Below are positions 5,344-10,335 of a stretch of 10,335 nucleotides of DNA, one piece after another. The position numbers and the translations under genes were made by a program. The number at the start of each line of letters is the position of its first letter. Within the stretch, counting starts at the first letter, position 1. The DNA is from an archaeon. Lineage in GTDB: Archaea; Nanobdellota; Nanobdellia; Woesearchaeales; GW2011-AR9. The DNA lies in contig JAHFRS010000025.1 of the NCBI GenBank assembly GCA_023266155.1, positions 1-10,335 on the forward strand, given 5' to 3'. The notes under the pieces are model-generated. The model had not been told where the DNA came from. It searched no databases and worked only from the letters and a program-made list of their open reading frames with translations.

Positions 5344-7173
5344 ATGCTCAATTTCCACCGCAACAATCTCCATCAGGCTTCCTCTCCCTATTTACAGCAG
5401 CATCAGAATAATCCCATCCACTGGCAGGAATGGAATACAGAAGTTCTGGAGTATGCACAGAAGAATCATAAAATTATCCTCGTATCCATCGGCTATGCGG
5501 CCTGTCATTGGTGTCACGTCATGGCCCGGCAAGCCTTTTCGTATCAGGCCAGTGCTGATTTTCTCAATACTTATTTTGTCTGTATTAAAGTGGATCGGGA
5601 ACAACGACCAGATCTTGATCACTATTGTATGTCGTTCATTCAGGAAACACAGGGACAGGGAGGCTGGCCGCTGAATATCTTTATGACGCCGGAAGGAAAA
5701 CCATTTTTTGCGATCACCTATGTTCCGGTGGAACCACAATTTGGCCGGCCAGCCTTTTTGGAGCTGCTGCACTTCATCAAAACAGAATATGAACATAACC
5801 AGAACAGTCCTGACTACCTCCCCCATCCCTATTCGCAAGAAGGAAAAGTAGAAGAGCCACAGCTCATTTTTCTTCTCAAAAAAAATTTCTCTTCACCAAG
5901 TTCCGGACCACAATTCCCCCCCCATTGTACCATACTCTTTCTCCTGCATTATTACGAACAAAATCCGGATGCTGAATTAAGACAAATTATGGAAGCGCTG
6001 CTGGACAAAATGGCTACCAGTGGCTTACACGACCACCTGCAGGGTGGATTTTACCGTTACTGTGTTGATGAAACCTGGACTATCCCTCATTTTGAAAAAA
6101 TGCTCTATGATCAAGCCATGCTGTTATGGGTGTATAGCACTGCCTATAAAATAATTTCCAAACCAACCTACAAAATAGTGGCAGAAAAAGTTATCTGTTG
6201 TCTGGAAGAAACTTTTGCCGACGCGGGATTATATTACTCTTCCCATGATGCTGATACTGACCATGAGGAAGGGGCAACCTATCTCTGGACGAAAGAAGAA
6301 TTAGAAAAAAACTGTTCTCCTGATGAATTCAAACAATTCTTCGATGTTTACGAGCTTATGAAATCAGGAAACGGGGAATTAGGAGTTGCTGCCAAAAAGA
6401 ATCATTTAATTAAAAAAAAGTTGCGGTTCCTGCCTGAGACTGAGAAAAAACTCCTCACGCTGCGAAAACGGCGAGTCCAGCCTTTTGTTGATAAAAAGCA
6501 AGTGACCAGCTGGAATGCCTTACTGGGAATCGGCTTACTGATGGCTTCCCGTTACCTGCCCCATCCTCTGGCGAAAGTTCAGGCCGAAAATCTCTTTAAA
6601 GCTTTGTGGGAAAAACATTTCATTCAGGGAAAAATAAGCCATAGTTCTTGGGGAGAAAAAATCCAGAGCGGAGAATTTCTGGAAGATTATGCTGGTCTCT
6701 TATTATTTGCGACCTATCTGTCTGAAGAGAATGAACAGTATCTTCAGTACGTTGAGACGCTCTTTCCGCTCCTTCTGGAATTTAAAGAGAAGCAAAGAAT
6801 CGAAAATAGTAAGTGGATTGAAAGTAAAACTGACGATTTCCCCTCTCTACCCGCCTCAGAGTTTGACCATCCTATTCCTTCGTCCGTATCGTTAGCGGAA
6901 ATGGCTGAATTGAGAGCCAGCATTATTCTGGGAAAACCTTACCAGGAAAAATCATATAGACCAGCCCTGAGTTCTGATTTCTATAATCTGATGGCATTCA
7001 TGAGCCAAGGGAATTGGCATTGCCTTCATACTCCTCATGCGCTGCTGTGGAAACAACTGCCCTTAAATTCCCTGCAAATCAAATCTGCCTTTATTCAGGA
7101 CTGTTATCAGCAGAGATGTATACCATTTAAAGACCTGATGGCTTTACGGGAATCGCTGCGCCGTTCAGCATAG
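5344..7173 (+). CDS. DUF255/YyaL (SPATA20-like) thioredoxin-domain protein (609 aa)
   Basis: The N-terminal thioredoxin domain (about 1-160) shows the family signature: SSPYLQQHQNNPIHW, VSIGYAACHWCHVM with the redox pair C54 and C57, VDREQRPDLD, and GQGGWPLNIFMTPEGKPFF. The rest is the alpha/alpha-barrel part seen in SPATA20/YyaL proteins: LQGGFYRYCVDE, then P248-HFEKMLYD, SSHDADTDHEEGATYLWT, KKQVTSWNALLGIGLL and FLEDYAGLL. The C-terminal DCYQQRC (C587, C592) matches the family's usual closing cysteine pair. The protein is somewhat shorter than typical bacterial members (about 650-700 aa), apparently through internal trimming, with all landmark motifs kept. It is cytosolic, with no signal peptide. 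The biochemical role of the family is not settled; a redox function linked to a sugar-epimerase-like barrel is usually supposed. It is divergent from the RqcH-like gene and shares its TATA box. Confidence 0.92.
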   Translation: MLNFHRNNLHQASSPYLQQHQNNPIHWQEWNTEVLEYAQKNHKIILVSIGYAACHWCHVMARQAFSYQASADFLNTYFVCIKVDREQRPDLDHYCMSFIQETQGQGGWPLNIFMTPEGKPFFAITYVPVEPQFGRPAFLELLHFIKTEYEHNQNSPDYLPHPYSQEGKVEEPQLIFLLKKNFSSPSSGPQFPPHCTILFLLHYYEQNPDAELRQIMEALLDKMATSGLHDHLQGGFYRYCVDETWTIPHFEKMLYDQAMLLWVYSTAYKIISKPTYKIVAEKVICCLEETFADAGLYYSSHDADTDHEEGATYLWTKEELEKNCSPDEFKQFFDVYELMKSGNGELGVAAKKNHLIKKKLRFLPETEKKLLTLRKRRVQPFVDKKQVTSWNALLGIGLLMASRYLPHPLAKVQAENLFKALWEKHFIQGKISHSSWGEKIQSGEFLEDYAGLLLFATYLSEENEQYLQYVETLFPLLLEFKEKQRIENSKWIESKTDDFPSLPASEFDHPIPSSVSLAEMAELRASIILGKPYQEKSYRPALSSDFYNLMAFMSQGNWHCLHTPHALLWKQLPLNSLQIKSAFIQDCYQQRCIPFKDLMALRESLRRSA

Positions 7174-7180
7174 ACACTAT

Positions 7181-7205
7181 TTCTGCTTGACTTCAGAATA
7201 TTTTT
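7181..7205 (+). terminator. Weak hairpin plus T-tract after the YyaL gene
   Basis: TTCTG (7181-7185) can pair with CAGAA (7194-7198), followed by TATTTTT. It lies between the stop of the YyaL gene and the convergent end of the DUF3467 gene. The stem is only 5 base pairs; the T-tract alone may be enough in archaea. Confidence 0.35.
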
Positions 7206-7218
7206 CAGAAAGCCCACT

Positions 7219-7572
7219 TCATCCCACATACGATATCTTTTCAGTAGTCGTGGCTTCCATCTTCACTTGATTCTTCTTGACTTCTTTCTCCGCTTTCAGC
7301 ACCGCATCAGGTTTTTTAATGGTGCCATACCGCTCTTCATATTTCTTGATGTTCTCGAGCAATGAAGCGGCAAAACCTTTCAGGAAATAAGGATCAAACA
7401 TGATCACTTTATGGGACAGGACAAACGTCGGTTCGCCATTGGGCCCAAATTGTGGCAGCATGTTACGAACATCAATCACAAACTTTTCCGGCCCGTGGTT
7501 GATGGTATATTGGTTGACATGCATCGGCTGCTGATCAAACTGCTGTACTCCGGGAATTTGTTGTTCGGCCAT
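7219..7572 (-). CDS. DUF3467 domain protein (117 aa)
   Basis: Residues about 20-85 follow the DUF3467 pattern: QYTINHGPEKFVIDVRNMLP, then a strand with a VLSHKVIM core, then FLKGFAASLLENIKKYEERYG. Members are small proteins of unknown function in bacteria and archaea. Here the N-terminus is Gln-rich (EQQIPGVQQFDQQ) and the C-terminal 30 residues are Lys-rich and probably disordered. The start at 7572 is firm: GAGGTGA lies six bases before the ATG. Its use of a Shine-Dalgarno site contrasts with the leaderless neighbours and suggests high or regulated translation (inference). The gene is divergent from the ferredoxin gene and convergent with the YyaL gene. Confidence 0.88.
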   Translation of the reverse strand: MAEQQIPGVQQFDQQPMHVNQYTINHGPEKFVIDVRNMLPQFGPNGEPTFVLSHKVIMFDPYFLKGFAASLLENIKKYEERYGTIKKPDAVLKAEKEVKKNQVKMEATTTEKISYVG

Positions 7573-7578
7573 AATCGT

Positions 7579-7585
7579 TCACCTC
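7579..7585 (-). promoter_or_regulatory. Shine-Dalgarno site (GAGGTGA)
   Basis: This is the strongest ribosome site in the window, six bases before the ATG at 7572. It fixes the start of the DUF3467 gene. Confidence 0.75.
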
Positions 7586-7611
7586 TGATGTTAGACTATG
7601 ATATTAGGCTA

Positions 7612-7620
7612 TAAAAAGAC
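7612..7620 (-). promoter_or_regulatory. Probable TATA box for the DUF3467 gene
   Basis: The minus strand reads GTCTTTTTATAG over this part. It predicts a start near 7588 and a short leader just long enough to hold the Shine-Dalgarno site. The AT-rich box at 7625-7638 is an alternative and would give a leader of about 30 bases. Confidence 0.4.
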
Positions 7621-7624
7621 ATAA

Positions 7625-7638
7625 GTTATTTAAATTTA
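7625..7638 (+). promoter_or_regulatory. TATA-like box for the ferredoxin gene
   Basis: TTATTTAAATTTA is centred about 37 bases before the ATG at 7670, giving a leader of about 10 bases. Its core (TAAATTTA) is palindromic, so it could also serve the divergent DUF3467 gene. Confidence 0.45.
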
Positions 7639-7669
7639 CCTCTTTCTGGAATCCTAAAACAGAATACGC

Positions 7670-7984
7670 ATGGAAATCATCCCTTTCCCTAAACCAAAAC
7701 TGCACCTCTTTGTCTGCATCAATGACCGCAGTGCCATTCCCGGTAATGCCACTCCCAGCTGCGGCCCCAGAATCAGGCCGGACGATGTTAAAGAAGTCAA
7801 ACGCTGGATTCGGGAAAATGGCTGGACGTCTCAGGTCTATTGCACGCAGGCGAAATGTTTAGGGTTCTGTAATGCCGAGAGCAGTGTGGCCTGCCTCTAT
7901 CCGGAAGGAAAATTTGTCAAAGGAATACAGACGGTGGAGGATGTTAAAGAGTTAATTAGGGAAGAGATAGAGGGGAAAAAATAG
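7670..7984 (+). CDS. Thioredoxin-like [2Fe-2S] ferredoxin (104 aa)
   Basis: The arrangement C16-x14-C31 ... C63-x3-C67 (LFVCIND, SCGPRI, KCLGFCNAESS) is that of the thioredoxin-fold [2Fe-2S] ferredoxins, the same fold as the NuoE/HoxE subunit. C58 and C75 are extra. The length is normal for the stand-alone form. The cluster would carry single electrons between soluble partners in the cytosol; the partners are not identifiable here, and no oxidoreductase gene is next to it. The motif CLGFCNAESSVACLYPEGK is very well conserved in the family. The start is set by the first ATG, a TATA box at 7625-7638 and the position of C16. The T-rich stretch at 8014-8028 probably ends the transcript. Confidence 0.9.
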   Translation: MEIIPFPKPKLHLFVCINDRSAIPGNATPSCGPRIRPDDVKEVKRWIRENGWTSQVYCTQAKCLGFCNAESSVACLYPEGKFVKGIQTVEDVKELIREEIEGKK

Positions 7985-8006
7985 CTGTTAAGCGACATAT
8001 TACTCA

Positions 8007-8046
8007 GGAGCACTTTTTAGATTTTTTTAACGGGCAGGAAAATTTA
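8007..8046 (+). repeat. Left inverted repeat bracketing the Lrp/racemase block
   Basis: GGAGCACTTTT (8007-8017) and GGGCAGGAAAATTTA (8032-8046) both reappear, reverse-complemented and in the same order, at 10251-10261 and 10206-10220. A third, imperfect word, GCGACATATTACT (7992-8004), corresponds to GCGATATTACT in the right copy but in a different order. The repeat lies 15 bases outside the stop of the Lrp gene. Confidence 0.55.
8014..8028 (+). terminator. T-rich archaeal terminator after the ferredoxin gene
   Basis: Runs of T5 (8014-8018) and T7 (8022-8028) lie about 30-45 bases after the ferredoxin stop. Oligo-T on the coding strand is the usual intrinsic terminator in archaea. Part of it overlaps the left inverted repeat that flanks the Lrp/racemase block. 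Confidence 0.5.
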
Positions 8047-8061
8047 GACCGCTGTCGTTCT

Positions 8062-8511
8062 TCACAGTGTTACGAACTCTGTCTTCAATTGCTTCAGTGA
8101 TGTTAATGAAACGATTTTGTTAATTCCTTCTCTTGAAATGACATTCTTTACTAGATGATAATATGTGTCTTGATCTTTAACTCTTACTTTTAGAATCATC
8201 TCCCAATTGCCTGTACAAATATCTACACTTTCAACTTCTGGATGTTTAGCTAAATCCTTACCAATCTTTTCAGGATTACCATATTCATCTGGGGAAAGAC
8301 TAATCAGTACAAAAACACAGAACCCCTCATCAATTTTCTTATAGTCAAAAATTGCCTTATATGTTTTAATAGCTCCCTCTTTTTCTAACTTCTTAATATT
8401 GTAATGAATTGTCGTAGATGGCTCTTTGAGCTTTTTTGCTATCTTGGCTATCTGAGGTGTGCAATTTCCTTCCTTGAACAGTTTTACAATTTTTTCCGTG
8501 ATATTCCTCAT
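8062..8511 (-). CDS. Lrp/AsnC-family transcriptional regulator (149 aa)
   Basis: Residues 1-50 form the winged helix-turn-helix: ITEKIVKLFKEGN, IAKIAKKLKEPSTTIHYNIK as the recognition part, and LEKEGAIKTYKAIFDYKKI. Residues about 58-145 form the RAM ligand-binding domain, with CVFVLISLSP, VESVDICTGNWEMILKVRVKD and VISREGINKI. Such regulators form dimers and octamers that bind DNA near their own and neighbouring genes and commonly sense amino acids. The frame is open to ATG 8532, but that codon is only a few bases from the TATA box at 8537-8545; ATG 8511, about 29 bases after the box centre, is the likely start. The gene is divergent from an operon ending in an Asp/Glu racemase, which makes that operon and its own promoter the obvious targets (inference). 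Confidence 0.9.
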   Translation of the reverse strand: MRNITEKIVKLFKEGNCTPQIAKIAKKLKEPSTTIHYNIKKLEKEGAIKTYKAIFDYKKIDEGFCVFVLISLSPDEYGNPEKIGKDLAKHPEVESVDICTGNWEMILKVRVKDQDTYYHLVKNVISREGINKIVSLTSLKQLKTEFVTL

Positions 8512-8536
8512 AGTAAACTGAATAATCTTCAATAAT

Positions 8537-8545
8537 ATATAAATT
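8537..8545 (-). promoter_or_regulatory. TATA box for the Lrp gene
   Basis: On the minus strand this is TTTATATAT, about 29 bases before ATG 8511. It rules out the upstream ATG at 8532. Confidence 0.6.
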
Positions 8546-8577
8546 TATCGCCTGATATTCGTATTTTATTCAATCAA

Positions 8578-8586
8578 TTATATTAA
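8578..8586 (+). promoter_or_regulatory. TATA box for the divergent operon
   Basis: ATTATATTA is centred about 35 bases before ATG 8617, giving a leader of about 9 bases. The distance to the Lrp TATA box is about 40 bases, so one Lrp oligomer could cover both promoters (inference). Confidence 0.45.
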
Positions 8587-8653
8587 GATGCCACAACTTC
8601 TACTATTTGAAGTAAAATGGAAAATCAATCACTAGAGGCTAAGGCACAAAATT

Positions 8654-9148
8654 GTGCTGGTCGCCGGTATCACAAGCAAAAAAGATTTAGCTAGATTTAT
8701 CATTCAGGAGCCTCTAGTTGAGACTAAACTATCATTGGCGGGAATTTCTCGAATATCAGAAGTAAATGCGTTGTACTTTGGTGTTGGTCTTTGTAATGGA
8801 GTTCCTATGCTCAGTGCAGGTTTGCCAGTTGACGTTTTGAGCATGATTTTTAGCGGAGAACAGCTAGATGTACCTAAACATATTCTTGTTGCAGATACTC
8901 ACGCTATTACAAATGGTTTTGACGCTCAATCTGTAGATAGATTAGCTGGACAATACCAAGAAACTCTTCAACGAGCTGTAGAAAATTTAGGATTTTCTGG
9001 ATGGAAAGTAACCAGATCTTCTGAGATAGACCAAACCCCAATTTACAGAGAGTTACTTAGGATCATAGAAGCCTCTCACGATTACATCAGACGCGAACTA
9101 GCAGATATGCGTTGGTTCAACCAAGAGCATGAAGGAATCTCAAAGTAG
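8654..9148 (+). CDS. N-terminal fragment of the frameshifted synthetase-like protein
   Basis: This frame (GTG 8654 to TAG 9146) encodes a Rossmann-like beginning: strand VLVAGITS, then YFGVGLCNG, and then ILVADTHAITNGF. The phrase A-D-x-H-A-x-T is like the one in tryptophanyl/tyrosyl-tRNA synthetases. It is followed by a helix, LAGQYQETLQRAVENLG, and a WKVTRSSEI strand. The order also resembles cyclodipeptide synthases, which derive from class I synthetases. However, their catalytic Ser within G-x-S-x-G-N-S is not matched, and no clear HIGH motif is seen. I take it as a nucleotide-binding HUP-type protein of unknown reaction; family assignment is weak. Codons are AT-rich, like the adjoining racemase. 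The true start is probably ATG 8617 in the other frame. Confidence 0.5.
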   Translation: MLVAGITSKKDLARFIIQEPLVETKLSLAGISRISEVNALYFGVGLCNGVPMLSAGLPVDVLSMIFSGEQLDVPKHILVADTHAITNGFDAQSVDRLAGQYQETLQRAVENLGFSGWKVTRSSEIDQTPIYRELLRIIEASHDYIRRELADMRWFNQEHEGISK

Positions 9149-9510
9149 GCTGGGCTCTTAATGGAAGCAAGAACTCGGATGAAAAATCATTTGATCAAGA
9201 ATTCCAACGCCAATTTGATGATCCTTTAGGATTTATGTACGTGATGCCAGGCAGGACGTTTGATCCGAAGAGGCTTCGCTCTGCCCCATACTTTTGCACA
9301 AATCCAGAAGAGAGAATCTTGCTTCAAGCAGATGAAAATGCCGCGAATAAGATAGCTTCAGCTCAGGAAAGATTTGGTCAACAAGCAACAAGACCATATG
9401 AAAACTTCCTCAGCCAAGTTATCAGGCTATACGACAGAACAGTTGAGAGGACGGAACGAGGATTTATTGCAGGCAGACTACAACAAGTAATAGATAGGTG
9501 TACAAAATGA
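9133..9510 (+). CDS. C-terminal fragment of the frameshifted synthetase-like protein
   Basis: This frame is open after a TGA at 9130-9132 and runs to TGA 9508-9510. The protein-like part begins at about 9142 (KVGWALNGSKNSDEKSFDQE) and continues through FMYVMPGRTFDPKRLRSAPY and ERILLQADENAANKIASAQ to a helical end, VIRLYDRTVERTERGF. A gene finder would start it at ATG 9235 and give only 91 residues, but the sequence before that is equally protein-like and joins the end of the preceding fragment. No family can be named for this half alone. The stop overlaps the racemase ATG by the sequence ATGA, showing that the natural gene ends in this frame. Confidence 0.5.
   Translation, partial: RNLKVGWALNGSKNSDEKSFDQEFQRQFDDPLGFMYVMPGRTFDPKRLRSAPYFCTNPEERILLQADENAANKIASAQERFGQQATRPYENFLSQVIRLYDRTVERTERGFIAGRLQQVIDRCTK
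9497..9500 (+). promoter_or_regulatory. Shine-Dalgarno site (GGTG) of the racemase gene
   Basis: GGTG lies six bases before ATG 9507. A GTG at 9498 is in frame and could be taken as a start, but it is part of this site. ATG 9507 fits the ATGA overlap and the family's N-terminus. Confidence 0.6.
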
Positions 9511-10208
9511 AGCAGAAAATCTTAGGAGTAATTGGAGGATTAGGTCCTGAAACAGGATGTAAATTTTGTCTAAATGTAAACAGGAAATTTAAACCACTTA
9601 CAAAAAGACAGCCGCACATTTTGCTAGATAATCTTCCAATTTCTCAAGAGGCAGAAGAACGCCTAATTAATGGAGGACCATCCCAAGAACATCTGAATCT
9701 ATTGCTAGAATCAGTCAAGCGTCTGAATAAATTAGAGACTGATTTAATAGTTATTGCCTGCAATACAGTCCACATCTTTATTGATGAGCTTAGAAATAAA
9801 TCAACAGTTCCTATACTGAGCATTATAGAAGAAACTGCAAAAAAATGTAAAGATATGAATCTTGCAAAAGTTGGAATTCTTGGCTCTACCAAAACAATTC
9901 AATCTGGACTTCATGCCAATGAACTAAAAAAATGGAATATTGAATCAATAACTCCAGTTCAATCAGACCAGCAATTTGTAAGTGGATGCATTCTAAGAAT
10001 AATCAATAACAATATTACCAAAGATGATAAGAAACAAATGATCAAAATCATAGAAAAACTGGAGAAAGGGGGAGCCAGAGGTATAATCTTAGGATGTACT
10101 GAGTTATCATTATTAATATCAGATCAAGACGCAAAAATACCAATAATAAACACTACAGAAATCTTAGAAGATTCTTCCATAAATAATTTAATTAACAAAA
10201 TTGAATAA
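9507..10208 (+). CDS. Aspartate/glutamate racemase family protein (233 aa)
   Basis: Enzymes of this PLP-independent family invert the alpha carbon of aspartate or glutamate (or related amino acids) with two cysteines acting as acid and base. Both are present: C85 in IVIACNTVH and C197 in IILGCTELSLL. The N-terminal glycine-rich strand KILGVIGGLGPETG and VGILGSTKTIQSG at the start of the second lobe are typical of the RacX/YgeA/aspartate racemase branch. The length is normal for the family and the gene looks intact. It is translated by coupling: its ATG overlaps the upstream stop (ATGA), with GGTG just before. Substrate cannot be told from sequence by eye. With the Lrp regulator opposite, an amino-acid-responsive role is likely (inference). 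The stop codon lies inside the right inverted repeat. Confidence 0.9.
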   Translation: MKQKILGVIGGLGPETGCKFCLNVNRKFKPLTKRQPHILLDNLPISQEAEERLINGGPSQEHLNLLLESVKRLNKLETDLIVIACNTVHIFIDELRNKSTVPILSIIEETAKKCKDMNLAKVGILGSTKTIQSGLHANELKKWNIESITPVQSDQQFVSGCILRIINNNITKDDKKQMIKIIEKLEKGGARGIILGCTELSLLISDQDAKIPIINTTEILEDSSINNLINKIE

Positions 10209-10261
10209 ATTTTCCTGCCCTAGAAAAGTAATATCGCCATGTGCTCAAAGAAAAGTGCTCC
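10206..10261 (-). repeat. Right inverted repeat bracketing the Lrp/racemase block
   Basis: TAAATTTTCCTGCCC (10206-10220) is the exact reverse complement of 8032-8046, and AAAAGTGCTCC (10251-10261) that of 8007-8017. The gap between the two words is longer here (30 bases against 14) and contains a second GTGCTC (10241-10246) and AGTAATATCGCC. The first three bases are the racemase stop codon. Confidence 0.55.
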
Positions 10262-10277
10262 TTGCGCCATACGCTAC

Positions 10278-10326
10278 GTTCGCTTCGCTCACTTGGGGAC
10301 GCTACGCTTTCATCGCTACGCTCCTC
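10278..10326 (-). repeat. Cluster of GAGCGAAGCGA-type hairpin motifs
   Basis: Read on the minus strand, 10292-10278 is GTGAGCGAAGCGAAC (GT, GA, GC, GAA, GC, GA, AC: a mini-hairpin with a GA/GA loop), and 10326-10312 is GAGGAGCGTAGCGAT. A degenerate copy, AAAGCGTAGCGTC, lies between them, and a further CGTAGCGTA lies at 10270-10278. The cluster may continue past the window edge. Confidence 0.6.
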
Positions 10327-10335
10327 ACCCTCGCT

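Larger units (their letters stand above)
8617..9510 (+). pseudogene. Frameshifted gene, class I synthetase-like/HUP features (whole extent)
   Basis: Three stretches read as one protein of about 297 residues if two single-base changes are allowed. ATG 8617 (MENQSLEAKAQ) is in frame 1. From about 8645-8653 the protein-like sequence is in frame 2 (IVLVAGITSKKD). At 9133-9148 it returns to frame 1 (KVGWALNGSKNSDEKSFDQ). Removing one A near 8650 and adding one A near 9145 would restore a continuous frame; both sites are short A runs. The two changes compensate each other. It could be a recent pseudogene, a sequencing or assembly error, or, less likely, recoding. The intact coupled racemase downstream argues against long decay. 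Confidence 0.55.

Noticed and set aside
5392..5838. 148-residue minus-strand frame
   Set aside because: It is a shadow of the conserved thioredoxin domain of the YyaL gene.
8588..8632. Short ATG frame before the synthetase-like gene, in the same frame as its middle part but stopped by TAG
   Set aside because: The ATG at 8588 is too close to the TATA box at 8578-8586, and no gain or suppression of the TAG is needed if ATG 8617 with one indel is assumed.
8654..9510. Cyclodipeptide synthase as a firm call
   Set aside because: The overall order is similar, but the catalytic Ser in the G-x-S-x-G-N-S region and the later Y-x3-E motif are not found.
9644..9892. 82-residue minus-strand frame
   Set aside because: It lies inside the racemase gene, whose catalytic motifs are intact in the plus frame.

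Overview
The window looks like a chromosome segment of an archaeon, possibly a DPANN lineage such as Woesearchaeota; the domain call is reasonably firm and the lineage only a guess. Most genes have an archaeal TATA box (TTTATATA-like) whose centre lies about 26-30 bases upstream of the start codon, which indicates leaderless or nearly leaderless mRNAs. Two starts instead carry GGTG-type Shine-Dalgarno sites. The protein families (archaeal-type NFACT/RqcH C-terminal half, DUF3467, Lrp/AsnC, zinc-ribbon protein, DUF255/YyaL) fit. No rRNA, tRNA, CRISPR array, transposase or integrase was recognised.

Left part (1-3340). The window opens in the last codons of a MacB/FtsX-type ABC permease. An AT-rich orphan gene follows (200-1189), ending in a hairpin/T-tract terminator. 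The gap at 1190-1674 has no convincing gene but is rich in RNA-like structure: the terminator, a long closed stem at 1381-1471, and a hairpin with a GA/GA internal loop at 1533-1564. Two leftward genes follow: an all-helical orphan (1675-2541) and a small zinc-ribbon protein (2573-2950). The gap at 2951-3339 holds two more hairpins and a possible coding remnant.

Middle part (3340-7984). A rightward orphan gene (3340-4242) converges on a leftward gene for the C-terminal half of RqcH/NEMF (coiled coil, NFACT-R and C-terminal domains, without NFACT-N). That gene is divergent from a full-length DUF255/YyaL thioredoxin-domain protein. The two share one palindromic TATA box that lies exactly midway between their start codons. 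A DUF3467 protein and a thioredoxin-like [2Fe-2S] ferredoxin form a second divergent pair. The 210-base gap at 4243-4452 holds nothing I can support.

Right part (7985-10335). An AT-rich block carries a leftward Lrp/AsnC regulator and, divergent from it, an operon of a frameshifted gene with class I aminoacyl-tRNA-synthetase-like/HUP features followed by an aspartate/glutamate racemase, coupled through an ATGA overlap. Matching inverted repeats lie just outside the outer ends of this block (15 of 15 bases, plus 11 of 11 slightly further out). The block may therefore be a mobile amino-acid-metabolism cassette controlled by its own regulator. The window ends in a cluster of GAGCGAAGCGA-type hairpin repeats, related to those at 1533 and 3087.
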